Source of the DNA: a virus
Reading direction: 5' to 3' (one strand)
Length of the DNA stretch: 28,631 nucleotides
Virus record (IMG/VR): IMGVR_UViG_3300009008_002093
Span: 1 to 28,631 of that record
The translations under genes and the position numbers were made by a program. Position 1 is the stretch's first letter; each line of letters starts with the position of its first letter. The notes beneath the pieces are model-generated. The model searched no databases, was not told where the DNA came from, and worked only from the letters and a program-made list of their open reading frames with translations. Shown here piece after piece: positions 16,889-23,187 of the stretch.

Positions 16889-17589
16889 AAAAAACGTGTG
16901 GTATATTATTAAATAATAGAGATTATTTTATTCCCTATGTTAATTGGTTGCAGGAGGCACAAAAGTTTTTAGATTTTGATATTTCTGGAATTCATGCAAA
17001 AAATTCTGATTGGACTTTTGGTGAAAAGTTAATGTCTTTTGATGAGCTTATAGGGGTATCTGATGTTGTTATTTCTTTGGGTTATTGGAAGATAATAAAA
17101 CAAGAAGATATAAATAAAGTTCCTTACGGGATAGTTAACTTTCATCATTCTTATAGATTGAAATTTAGAGGAAGACATACTGCAACATGGGCTTTACGGC
17201 ATGGAGAAAGTGTGCATGGAAGTACAATGCACTTTATTGATAGCAGTTTAGATTCAGGTAGAATAATAGATACTGATTTTTTTGAAATTTCTGATGGTGA
17301 TGATGCTGAATCGGTTTTTTTAAAATCCAATTCAATTGGTTTAAGCCTTCTAAAAAGAAATTTTAAAAATGTTATTAGTGGAAATATTGTTGATTATAAA
17401 AAACATAGTGATGAATATTATGTGTATAAACAGAAAGATTTATCTCATCAAATAGATAGTTCATTTATTACTAATGAATCAGAATTTATTCGTCAGATTA
17501 AATCTTTAACATTTTCTGACCATCCATTGCCTTATGTTGTTGTTGATGGTAAAACGGTTTTTTTAAAAATTGAAAGGGAAGGAAAATGA
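16885..17589 (+). CDS. Sugar N-formyltransferase
   Basis: The 234-aa protein has the formyltransferase catalytic triad arranged as N85 and H87 in IVNFHHSYRLKFRGRH and D123 in IDSSLDSGRIID, the same layout as in methionyl-tRNA formyltransferase and in the NDP-sugar enzymes VioF, QdtF and WlaRD. N10-formyltetrahydrofolate would be the donor. Next to two aminotransferases it most likely formylates the amino group of a dideoxyamino sugar nucleotide. The N-terminal Rossmann region is short. It is coupled by ATGA at both ends. Confidence 0.9.
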   Translation: MKKTCGILLNNRDYFIPYVNWLQEAQKFLDFDISGIHAKNSDWTFGEKLMSFDELIGVSDVVISLGYWKIIKQEDINKVPYGIVNFHHSYRLKFRGRHTATWALRHGESVHGSTMHFIDSSLDSGRIIDTDFFEISDGDDAESVFLKSNSIGLSLLKRNFKNVISGNIVDYKKHSDEYYVYKQKDLSHQIDSSFITNESEFIRQIKSLTFSDHPLPYVVVDGKTVFLKIEREGK

Positions 17590-18338
17590 ATTGTAAGGTT
17601 ATTCCTACATATTGTGGTTGGCGGAAGGCTTTTGGTGGGACAGAAGATATAGATTTTTTTATTTCTAATCTTGAAAATAAAACATTTTTATACGAACTGT
17701 CTGTTGATAAGGGAGTTCCTTGTGATACTATTATTGTAAACAATTCTCCAGAAAATGAATATTTTAGTGAGTTTATTAATTCATATCATAACACCAAAAC
17801 ACCTAACGGATTGATGAAGATTATAGATGGAGATAATATAGGAATTTCGTTTGGTGGATATAATTTTGCTTTTAAAAATTTTAAAGAGGATTATCAAGAT
17901 TATTGGATGTTTCAAGAAGACGATTTTGTCTATATTAGAGATGGATACTATAAAGATGCTGTTTGTGTATTAGAACAAGATTTAAATGTTGGGTATGTTT
18001 GTATGTTTGGCCCCGTAGGTCCGCAACCTGCTGGTTGGCTTTCCCCAAACGACCCCGGCGACACCAGTCAGAAATATCCCGCTCATTGTAATGGCGGCTT
18101 TGGTATTTCTCGTTATAGTGATTTAATTAAGATATATAACCACTTTGGATCTCTTCCTCATTATAAAAGCATTGGAATGAAGGATCGCAGAGAACGAGGC
18201 AAGCATATTTTGCAAGGCGAAATTCCATTTACAAATGTATTTACTACCTTTTTAAATAAGACGTTAGTTTCTATAGATAATTCTGGTCATCCTGATGGGT
18301 ATCCCGATGATGAAACTAGGATGTATATAAAATGGTAA
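17586..18338 (+). CDS. Glycosyltransferase, probable GT-A/GT2-like
   Basis: The 250-aa protein has an N-terminal strand MNCKVIPTYCGW, a central YWMFQEDDFVYI in the position of a GT-A D-x-D or EDD metal motif, and HCNGGFGISRYSDLIKI resembling the acceptor-side GG(F)x(I/M) element of GT2 enzymes. It is the last gene of the island and closes the ATGA-coupled run. Its stop is followed by the 190-nt intergenic region with the promoter. Sugar specificity is unknown. Confidence 0.6.
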   Translation: MNCKVIPTYCGWRKAFGGTEDIDFFISNLENKTFLYELSVDKGVPCDTIIVNNSPENEYFSEFINSYHNTKTPNGLMKIIDGDNIGISFGGYNFAFKNFKEDYQDYWMFQEDDFVYIRDGYYKDAVCVLEQDLNVGYVCMFGPVGPQPAGWLSPNDPGDTSQKYPAHCNGGFGISRYSDLIKIYNHFGSLPHYKSIGMKDRRERGKHILQGEIPFTNVFTTFLNKTLVSIDNSGHPDGYPDDETRMYIKW

Positions 18339-18349
18339 AGTGGTTGTAA

Positions 18350-18368
18350 TTTATATTTAAAATATAAA
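18350..18368 (+). other. A/T-only palindrome after the glycan island
   Basis: A 9-bp inverted repeat (TTTATATTT / AAATATAAA with one central base) begins 11 nt after the last island stop. It is composed only of A and T and is not followed directly by a U-run, although a T5 tract lies shortly downstream. It could be a weak terminator, or chance in AT-rich DNA. Confidence 0.2.
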
Positions 18369-18445
18369 CACCAGTTTTTAATAAAATAATGAATTTAAAT
18401 AAAATTATATTTAAAAAGAAAATCCTATTTATTTTTGCCGGACAC

Positions 18446-18473
18446 TTGACTTGCCCCGTTTGGCGATTATAAT
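18446..18473 (+). promoter_or_regulatory. Near-consensus sigma70 promoter
   Basis: A -35 element TTGACT (18446-18451) and a perfect -10 element TATAAT (18468-18473) are separated by 16 nt. They lie 55 nt upstream of the 18529 start codon in an intergenic region. Transcription would begin near 18480. The spacer is GC-richer than the surrounding AT-rich DNA. This looks like an early promoter read by the host RNA polymerase and is the clearest promoter in the window. Confidence 0.8.
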
Positions 18474-18484
18474 AGGCCCAGGAT

Positions 18485-18500
18485 GAGAGAATTGTCTCTC
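18485..18500 (+). promoter_or_regulatory. Leader hairpin downstream of the promoter
   Basis: A perfect 6-bp stem GAGAGA / TCTCTC with the loop ATTG lies about 5 nt after the predicted transcription start and 28 nt before the start codon. A hairpin so close to the 5' end could stabilise the mRNA or bind a regulator. It leaves the AAAGGA ribosome binding site (18514-18519) exposed. Confidence 0.45.
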
Positions 18501-18528
18501 GACCACCTCAGATAAAGGATACACAGAA

Positions 18529-19680
18529 ATGGCAGCAAGAAGGGCACGGTCTGCGGCACCCACTTCGGACATGGGATTTGAACCCGATGACTGGAGCGAT
18601 CAGGCAGACCTTGAAGAAACGGAACTTCGGAACCGAATCGGATTTGCATTTAATTGGTATAATTACAATTATAATCAAAAGGAAATTAAAAAGAATTATA
18701 TTACATATCTGAAGTCAAATAAGTCATATGACAAAACGCAGGTGGCAGCAGTCAATGCCGTCGAACCTTTTGAAATCGGCAATGTCTATTCCTATCTGGC
18801 ACGCATGGCATCCAATGGATATGTGATGTCGGAAAACGAGCAGAAAAAGTTTGACACCCGGCTGGAATCTCTGGTCGAAAAGGGAAACGCCATTCTTGCC
18901 GTAAAGAAGGAAAAGGCAGACACCAAGGCAAAGGCACCCGTCATCAGCATCCAGCAAAGGGTCCGCAATGCAACCGCCGAAATCCTCGGAGAGATTGATG
19001 GGGAAATTGACGGTTATATTGAAGACGGGTTTCCGAAACTCTCGGAGTCATTCGACCTCTATACGTTCCTTCAGAAGAATGAAGTAAAGGGAGCGCACAC
19101 TCGTTTTGTCATTGCACACCTTGAGGAGCAGCTTGCCGAATTGAAAGAGTTGGCCGAGGGAACCGACGAGCAATTGGTGGAAGGGTATTCGCATATCAAG
19201 AAGACCAATCAGACCAAGCTCCGAAAGTTTGTTGCCGCTCTCATTGACGAAGCCGAAAACTGGCTGGACAACTGCAAGGGAAATCGGAAGGTGCGGAAGC
19301 GGAAGCAGAAGTCACCGAAGGACATTGTGAAGAATCTGAAGTTCAAGAAGAAGGATGAAGACTACGCAATTGAAAGTGTCAATCCGACTACCATTCTTGA
19401 TGCGTCACAGGTCTGGGTGTTCGACACCAAGACTCGATTTCTTTACAAGTATGTTTCCAATGTCGGCATGACGGTAAAGGGAACCACGCTCAAGGAATTT
19501 GATGAGTCGCGTTCCTACAAGAAGAAGATTCGCGAGTCTTATATTCTTCCGGTGTTTGCCGATGTGTTGTGCGGAGGCAAGGTTAAGCTCAGGAAGGTGC
19601 TTGACAATATCAATGCCAAGGAACTTCCGGTGACAGGACGAATCGGAAAAGAGATGGTTATTATGAGGACGGAAAAGTAA
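18529..19680 (+). CDS. Conserved-type T4-like phage protein of unknown function
   Basis: The 383-aa protein is soluble and charged, without a signal peptide or membrane segment. Residues about 35-100 are aromatic- and Asn-rich (FNWYNYNYNQKEIKKNY) and helical. Residues about 105-260 look like alpha-helical, partly coiled-coil sequence. A strongly basic patch GNRKVRKRKQKSPK (about 254-267) precedes a C-terminal beta-rich domain with VWVFDTKTRFLYKYVSN. It resembles an uncharacterised protein found in T4-like cyanophages and pelagiphages, recalled by sequence feel and not verified. The basic patch suggests nucleic-acid binding. AAAGGA lies 9 nt before ATG 18529. Its codons are GC-richer than the neighbours', which suggests strong expression. 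Confidence 0.75.
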   Translation: MAARRARSAAPTSDMGFEPDDWSDQADLEETELRNRIGFAFNWYNYNYNQKEIKKNYITYLKSNKSYDKTQVAAVNAVEPFEIGNVYSYLARMASNGYVMSENEQKKFDTRLESLVEKGNAILAVKKEKADTKAKAPVISIQQRVRNATAEILGEIDGEIDGYIEDGFPKLSESFDLYTFLQKNEVKGAHTRFVIAHLEEQLAELKELAEGTDEQLVEGYSHIKKTNQTKLRKFVAALIDEAENWLDNCKGNRKVRKRKQKSPKDIVKNLKFKKKDEDYAIESVNPTTILDASQVWVFDTKTRFLYKYVSNVGMTVKGTTLKEFDESRSYKKKIRESYILPVFADVLCGGKVKLRKVLDNINAKELPVTGRIGKEMVIMRTEK

Positions 19681-20324
19681 TGGGAATCGGAAAGAAAATT
19701 ATTGATTTTGAAAATGATTCTTTACGAGAAGCCTATCTTGATTATTCGCAAATTCGTATGTGTGAGATGGGAAATCAGGAATATAAAGGCGAGGAACGAA
19801 TGCCAGCAAAGGAATATTATAAAAATCATCTTCATGTAAAAGAGCATATATCCTTTGACCTCAACAATCAATGGGGCGCTTTGGAGTATGATCTGACAGA
19901 AGAACTGCCATCAGAGTTTCATAATAGGTTTGATGTTGTTACTAATTATGGGACAGGTGAGCATGTTCCAGATCAATATGAATTCTACACCAATTGCCAT
20001 AGAGTGTGTAAGCAGAATGGATTGATTATTAATTTTATACCCCATGAAGGATTTTGGCCGGGGCATGGTCGATTTTATTTTAATCAAGATGCGGTATGGG
20101 ATATGGCAGAGGTCTTTGGTTATAAGATTCTTAATTATAAAAATGTGAGATTGCATGACAATCAAGAACAAACAGAAGGAATTTTAGTGTGTTATGTTAA
20201 TAGATTGAATGAGTCTGTTGATAGGGATGATTTTGATATTATTGATATTGTAGATACGATGAATTACAGGGGGACTGGGGTTGACTACGACCACAGGCAT
20301 CTTGATAGGGAATATAATGACTAA
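19680..20324 (+). CDS. Degenerate methyltransferase-like protein
   Basis: The 214-aa protein resembles class I methyltransferases in its middle and end: HISFDLNNQWGALEYDLTEEL (motif II/III-like), FDVVTNYGTGEHVPDQYEFYTNCHR (motif IV and post-IV) and NGLIINFIPHEGFWPGHGRF. The motif I position reads MCEMGNQEYKG, which lacks the canonical G-x-G-x-G. It may be a divergent enzyme or a non-catalytic relative. The ATG overlaps the previous stop by one base. Its base composition is AT-rich like the glycan island rather than like the gene before it. Confidence 0.6.
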   Translation: MGIGKKIIDFENDSLREAYLDYSQIRMCEMGNQEYKGEERMPAKEYYKNHLHVKEHISFDLNNQWGALEYDLTEELPSEFHNRFDVVTNYGTGEHVPDQYEFYTNCHRVCKQNGLIINFIPHEGFWPGHGRFYFNQDAVWDMAEVFGYKILNYKNVRLHDNQEQTEGILVCYVNRLNESVDRDDFDIIDIVDTMNYRGTGVDYDHRHLDREYND

Positions 20325-20463
20325 GTTTGAAAAAGTTTTAGCAACGGTGTCGGCAGTATATCTAAGGGGATCGAAAGATCATAGTGACCAAAAGAATACT
20401 TCCAGCGAGGAATACTTGATTGAAATGACTGCATTGATTATGGAAACGATAGAAAGAGAATAA
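20317..20463 (+). CDS. Small hypothetical protein (48 aa)
   Basis: The ATG at 20317 overlaps the preceding gene by 8 nt and has ATAGGGA just upstream, which decides this start over an in-frame TTG at 20281. The protein is hydrophilic and mostly helical with no known motif, beginning MTKFEKVLATV and ending METIERE. RNase H starts two bases after its stop. No function can be given. Confidence 0.6.
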   Translation: MTKFEKVLATVSAVYLRGSKDHSDQKNTSSEEYLIEMTALIMETIERE

Positions 20464-20464
20464 A

Positions 20465-21325
20465 ATGCCTATTCTAGTTGACTTCAATCAGATTGCAATT
20501 AGCAATCTAATGATTAACTTGAAGATGGGTCATATTAATGAAGTGGAAGAGCCAATGCTTCGTCATATGATTCTGAACTCCCTGCGATTCAACAGAAACA
20601 AGTTCTTCAATGATTATGGAGAACTAATTATTTGTTGTGATGGCCGAAATACTTGGAGAAAAGATGTCTTCCCCTTCTACAAGCAGAACAGAAAGAAGAC
20701 ACGCGCCGCCTCCGGGTATGACTGGGGCAAGATTTTCGATGTTCTAAATACCATTAGGGATGAGATAGACGAACACTTTCCCTATAAGGTAATTCACAAC
20801 GATAGGGCAGAAGCGGATGACATCATTGCCGTCTTGGCAAAGCAATTGAAGACCCAAAAGGTCTTGATTTTATCAGGTGACAAGGATTTCATGCAACTTC
20901 AAAAATTTGACAATATCAATCAATATTCACCCGTTCAGAAGAAGTTTCTTCGGGTCAAAGACCCAAAGGAATTTCTGTTTGAACATATTGCTCGGGGAGA
21001 TGTCGGGGACGGCATTCCAAATTGCCTGAGCAAAGATTCCACGTTCGTCACGGGGGATCGGCAAAAGCCTGTTACCAAGAAACGCCTTGATGAATGGATG
21101 AAGGCAGGAAAGGTAACGTCGGGTGATGTGTCATGGTTTGATAGAAACCGTAGATTGATTGACCTTGATTATGTTCCCGATGATATTTGTGATGAGATTA
21201 TTTCGCAATACGAGGCAGCCAGGCCACTTCATTCCGAAGATGAGCTTGAAGCCCGCAGGGGGCTACTTAACTATTTTGTAAAGAATCGGCTATCGAAACT
21301 TATGCCGAACATACAGGAGTTCTAA
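20465..21325 (+). CDS. rnh: RNase H / 5'-3' exonuclease, T4 Rnh-like (FEN/PIN family)
   Basis: The 286-aa protein matches T4 RNase H in length (about 305 aa) and in its acidic metal sites: D6 near the N-terminus, D59 in IICCDGRNTWRK, E116/D118/D119 in RAEADDIIAVLA, D139/D141 in LSGDKDFMQL, and D179/D182 in GDVGDGIPN. The helical arch carries the basic FYKQNRKKTRAA. In T4 this enzyme removes RNA primers from lagging-strand fragments. The GDGIPN element is the helix-turn region that binds DNA in FEN nucleases. It supports the T4-like assignment of the window. Confidence 0.95.
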   Translation: MPILVDFNQIAISNLMINLKMGHINEVEEPMLRHMILNSLRFNRNKFFNDYGELIICCDGRNTWRKDVFPFYKQNRKKTRAASGYDWGKIFDVLNTIRDEIDEHFPYKVIHNDRAEADDIIAVLAKQLKTQKVLILSGDKDFMQLQKFDNINQYSPVQKKFLRVKDPKEFLFEHIARGDVGDGIPNCLSKDSTFVTGDRQKPVTKKRLDEWMKAGKVTSGDVSWFDRNRRLIDLDYVPDDICDEIISQYEAARPLHSEDELEARRGLLNYFVKNRLSKLMPNIQEF

Positions 21326-21332
21326 TGTAACT

Positions 21333-21545
21333 ATGGGAAGAACGAACCGAGATCAGATTCGCACACGGAAGAACGATTTTGCAGATGATGGTGATGACTT
21401 TGACGAACAGACAAAACGTCGAGAGAAGAAGAGAATGAAGAAGCATTCTCGCAGAGCCATCGGAAAGAATCTGAAAGATATTGTATCAAGTGGTGTATAT
21501 TACGAAGACTACGATGAGGAGTTGTATGATGACGATTATGTATGA
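21333..21545 (+). CDS. Small charged phage protein (70 aa)
   Basis: The protein has a basic middle (KRREKKRMKKHSRR) and an acidic, Tyr-rich C-terminus (YYEDYDEELYDDDYV). A CAGGAG site lies upstream, inside the RNase H 3' end. This basic-then-acidic layout is common in small T4-like phage proteins of unknown function and resembles that of the 82-aa protein at 22938. It may bind nucleic acid or RNA polymerase, but nothing specific is visible. Confidence 0.6.
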   Translation: MGRTNRDQIRTRKNDFADDGDDFDEQTKRREKKRMKKHSRRAIGKNLKDIVSSGVYYEDYDEELYDDDYV

Positions 21546-21557
21546 ACATTGAATATA

Positions 21558-21633
21558 AAAACTTTATTATCAATTCCTGTGGAGAGATTGGTGTAATGAA
21601 ATAGATAAAGTTTTATTATAGAACAATCTCTCC
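21558..21633 (+). ncRNA. Candidate pseudoknot from two interleaved 10-bp inverted repeats
   Basis: AAAACTTTAT (21558-21567) is complementary to ATAAAGTTTT (21605-21614). GGAGAGATTG (21581-21590) is complementary to CAATCTCTCC (21624-21633). The pairs are interleaved in the order A-B-A'-B', so they can form an H-type pseudoknot with loops of 13, 14 and 9 nt, or act as two alternative hairpins. Both matches are perfect over 10 bp. No known RNA family is recognised. Confidence 0.35.
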
Positions 21634-21699
21634 CAATCGGCTACTGGGTCCGTTAGGTTTTTTGGTTGCGGTTGGTGCCACATATTTCGATGATGATCG

Positions 21700-21742
21700 G
21701 GTGGAGCAGTTCCGCGCTCGCACCAGAATTATCGAAACGATA
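21700..21742 (+). ncRNA. Two adjacent stem-loops in the non-coding region
   Basis: The first stem pairs GGTGGAGC (21700-21707) with GCTC-g-CACC (21716-21724), 8 bp with one bulged G. The second pairs TATCG (21730-21734) with CGATA (21738-21742) around AAA. A third, weaker pairing follows (ATAG / GGCTAT around 21750). The run of hairpins suggests a folded RNA, but this is not a recognised family. Confidence 0.3.
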
Positions 21743-21856
21743 GAGCATCGGCTATAGTCTACATGTTTGTTGATTTGTTGTAAACTCCGCGTCACAACGG
21801 GACAGGCAACATTGAAGACAAAATAGTAATATCAAAACTGAGAATGATTTTGGAGT

Positions 21857-21895
21857 TGGGGAATAAAGTCCTCACGACACATGGGGAAGAGTCCT
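21857..21895 (+). repeat. Imperfect direct repeat, TGGGGAA-n-AGTCCT type
   Basis: TGGGGAATAAAGTCCT (21857-21872) and TGGGGAAGAGTCCT (21882-21895) recur with a 25-nt period. The first copy can also fold as TGGGGA / TCCTCA. The second is flanked by ACACA and TGTGT, which pair around it. Two tandem hairpins are therefore possible. Confidence 0.4.
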
Positions 21896-21901
21896 TGTGT
21901 G

Positions 21902-21955
21902 TTAATGACCAAGCCCTTCTTTCGTCCTGGGCGGCGAGTTTCCACGGGTCAGTAA
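21902..21955 (+). other. Long-range stem with inner hairpin
   Basis: TTAATGACC (21902-21910) pairs with GGTCAGTAA (21947-21955), 8 of 9 bp, enclosing GCCC (21913-21916) with GGGC (21929-21932). The arrangement is consistent with a branched RNA element. Confidence 0.3.
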
Positions 21956-22020
21956 TCAAAAAACCGCTTATCAATACTAAAACAAAATAATAGATGGTAA
22001 CATTATAGTGGTGGTAAGAC

Positions 22021-22047
22021 CCCCGGGGCCAGAACATGGCTCCGGGG
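22021..22047 (+). terminator. GC-rich stem-loop before the P-loop kinase gene
   Basis: CCCCGGGGCCA (22021-22031) pairs with TGGCTCCGGGG (22037-22047) over 11 positions, one a G-U wobble, around the loop GAACA. It is followed by TTATATAATAT, which is not a proper U-tract. It could be a weak terminator closing the non-coding transcript, or a 5'-leader structure of the gene at 22075. It is the strongest hairpin in the window. Confidence 0.4.
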
Positions 22048-22074
22048 TTATATAATATAAAAGAGAAAACTGAA

Positions 22075-22620
22075 ATGGGATTATTGACAAAGAAACCATA
22101 TGATAACCAAATAACAGATGACACATCAATATTTTATAACAATCATGAATTTTCTGATGAGTTTGAATATTGGGCAGAAAATAAAGACCTCCCGGTCGTG
22201 AACATTTGTATCGGATTTCCAAAGTGTGGAAAGACTACACATATTCAGAATAGGGGACTTGTGGGAATGAATTTTCCGGGGATACCTATATCTGAATTGA
22301 GGAGGTCGGACGATGAGGGGGACAGGGTGATTCATGTAATGTCTCCGTCAGAGGTTTCGAGGAGAAGAAAACTAAATAAAATTATCAAGAACAAGGATTC
22401 TGTCATTGTGGACGGAGAGAATCTGACGGTAAAAGAACGAGAAAAAATACTGGATAGGTTTCCTATATACTACAAGAAGATTGCAGTAATATGGGAATTG
22501 ACTGATAACGAACTACTTGAACGTGGGTGTTCTCAAGAAGAACTCGCAGAAAAAGGAAAACTCTATGAAAGACCGGATGCAAACGAAGGTTTTGACGAAT
22601 TCTTTTATATACTCTCATAG
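22075..22620 (+). CDS. P-loop kinase-like protein
   Basis: The 181-aa protein has a Walker A motif GFPKCGKTT at about residues 47-55 after a hydrophobic strand VVNICI, and a later strand-Asp DSVIVDGENLTVKEREKI that resembles the substrate site of polynucleotide kinase or zeta-toxin-like kinases. A C-terminal strand IAVIWELTDNELLERG follows. It probably phosphorylates a nucleic-acid end or a small molecule; the substrate is unknown. ATG 22075 is chosen because the in-frame ATG at 22036 lies inside the GC hairpin and precedes no conserved sequence. Confidence 0.7.
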   Translation: MGLLTKKPYDNQITDDTSIFYNNHEFSDEFEYWAENKDLPVVNICIGFPKCGKTTHIQNRGLVGMNFPGIPISELRRSDDEGDRVIHVMSPSEVSRRRKLNKIIKNKDSVIVDGENLTVKEREKILDRFPIYYKKIAVIWELTDNELLERGCSQEELAEKGKLYERPDANEGFDEFFYILS

Positions 22621-22966
22621 CAACGTGCTGCTCCTGGGGGCCATAATTGCCTTTGGGCTTTTATGTTCTCTTTACGTCACGGGTTTTGGTCTTGTCGGTG
22701 TCTTGGCAACATTGAGTGGCATTGGATATTTGGCATGGATGAATGGTCACGAATCTGGTACAATAGTGGCAGTAGAATCAACTCTGAAATATTTGATAGA
22801 GGATGGATTTCTTGAAAAAGAAGTTATAGACGAAGAGATTCAGGTATATAGAGTTGATAATTTGATATATACAGAAAAGTGTGAGTGTGGTGAACGGTTA
22901 ATTGTGAACGAATCAGTAACAAAGGGACATAGAGAAAATGGCAAAGATTACGAAAAAGAAGAATAA
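22565..22966 (+). CDS. Small membrane protein with two TM helices
   Basis: The 133-aa protein has two hydrophobic stretches (about residues 18-37 and 40-58, LLLGAIIAFGLLC and GFGLVGVLATLSG) followed by a soluble, acidic tail containing CECGE. It is probably an inner-membrane protein with its tail in the cytoplasm. The ATG at 22565, with AAAGGA 7 nt upstream, overlaps the kinase gene by 56 nt; an in-frame start at 22517 has no ribosome binding site. Function is unknown. A holin is possible, but the gene is distant from the lysis enzyme. Confidence 0.6.
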   Translation: MKDRMQTKVLTNSFIYSHSNVLLLGAIIAFGLLCSLYVTGFGLVGVLATLSGIGYLAWMNGHESGTIVAVESTLKYLIEDGFLEKEVIDEEIQVYRVDNLIYTEKCECGERLIVNESVTKGHRENGKDYEKEE

Positions 22967-23186
22967 CCTTCCGAGAAACTGGAATGCCGTGGATGCCCAT
23001 TTCCGAAATTCTGCGGGGGCCATGAAAGACAGGAGGGCTGGGCGTGCTGGAGCAAGCAATAATAATCGCGATTATCTCGATTCTTATTATGAAGACATGG
23101 AGGATGATTTGGAAAATTATTTCCTTGATTCTTTTGTGGACGATAATTCTGGTGTCGGCAGCGGTTCTGGCAGCGAAGGTGGTTGA
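22938..23186 (+). CDS. Small basic/acidic phage protein (82 aa)
   Basis: The N-terminus is basic (MAKITKKKNNLPRNWNAVDAHFRN) and the C-terminus acidic, then Gly/Ser-rich (GVGSGSGSEGG). AAGGGA upstream gives a ribosome binding site. It overlaps the membrane protein gene by 29 nt. A hydrophobic alternative frame (23044 onward) overlaps it and is treated as its shadow. The N-terminus resembles short T4-like phage proteins of unknown role. Confidence 0.6.
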   Translation: MAKITKKKNNLPRNWNAVDAHFRNSAGAMKDRRAGRAGASNNNRDYLDSYYEDMEDDLENYFLDSFVDDNSGVGSGSGSEGG

Positions 23187-23187
23187 T

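Larger units (their letters stand above)
21546..22074 (+). other. Long non-coding, hairpin-rich region
   Basis: About 530 nt without a convincing gene on either strand, in a genome that is otherwise packed. It contains interleaved inverted repeats (21558-21633), a cluster of short hairpins (21700-21742), an imperfect direct repeat (21857-21895), a mismatched long-range stem (21902-21955) and a GC stem-loop at its end (22021-22047). No canonical tRNA T-loop was found. It may hold one or more structured RNAs or a regulatory region. Confidence 0.5.

Noticed and set aside
17109-17116. TATAAATA, identical to the T4 late-promoter core
   Set aside because: It lies inside the formyltransferase coding sequence in AT-rich DNA, with no gene start at a useful distance.
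21640-21760. tRNA-like stretch with a D-arm-like GTGGAGCAG
   Set aside because: No T-loop consensus, no 7-bp acceptor stem and no plausible anticodon arm could be built.
21881-21955. 24-codon plus-strand ORF starting ATGGGGAAG
   Set aside because: Very short, without a ribosome binding site, and coincident with the direct repeat and stem structures.
22051-22056. TATAAT just after the GC hairpin
   Set aside because: No -35 element occurs at the expected distance; the hairpin occupies that position.
21792-22124. 110-aa minus-strand ORF across the non-coding region
   Set aside because: It runs opposite to all other genes, has no visible ribosome binding site, overlaps the GC hairpin and the kinase start, and shows no motif. 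Treated as a chance open frame.
23044-23187. Hydrophobic N-terminal extension of the sigma-like protein
   Set aside because: It overlaps the better-supported 82-aa gene in another frame. The ATG at 23188 directly after that gene's stop gives a sensible start, so the hydrophobic stretch is probably a frame shadow.
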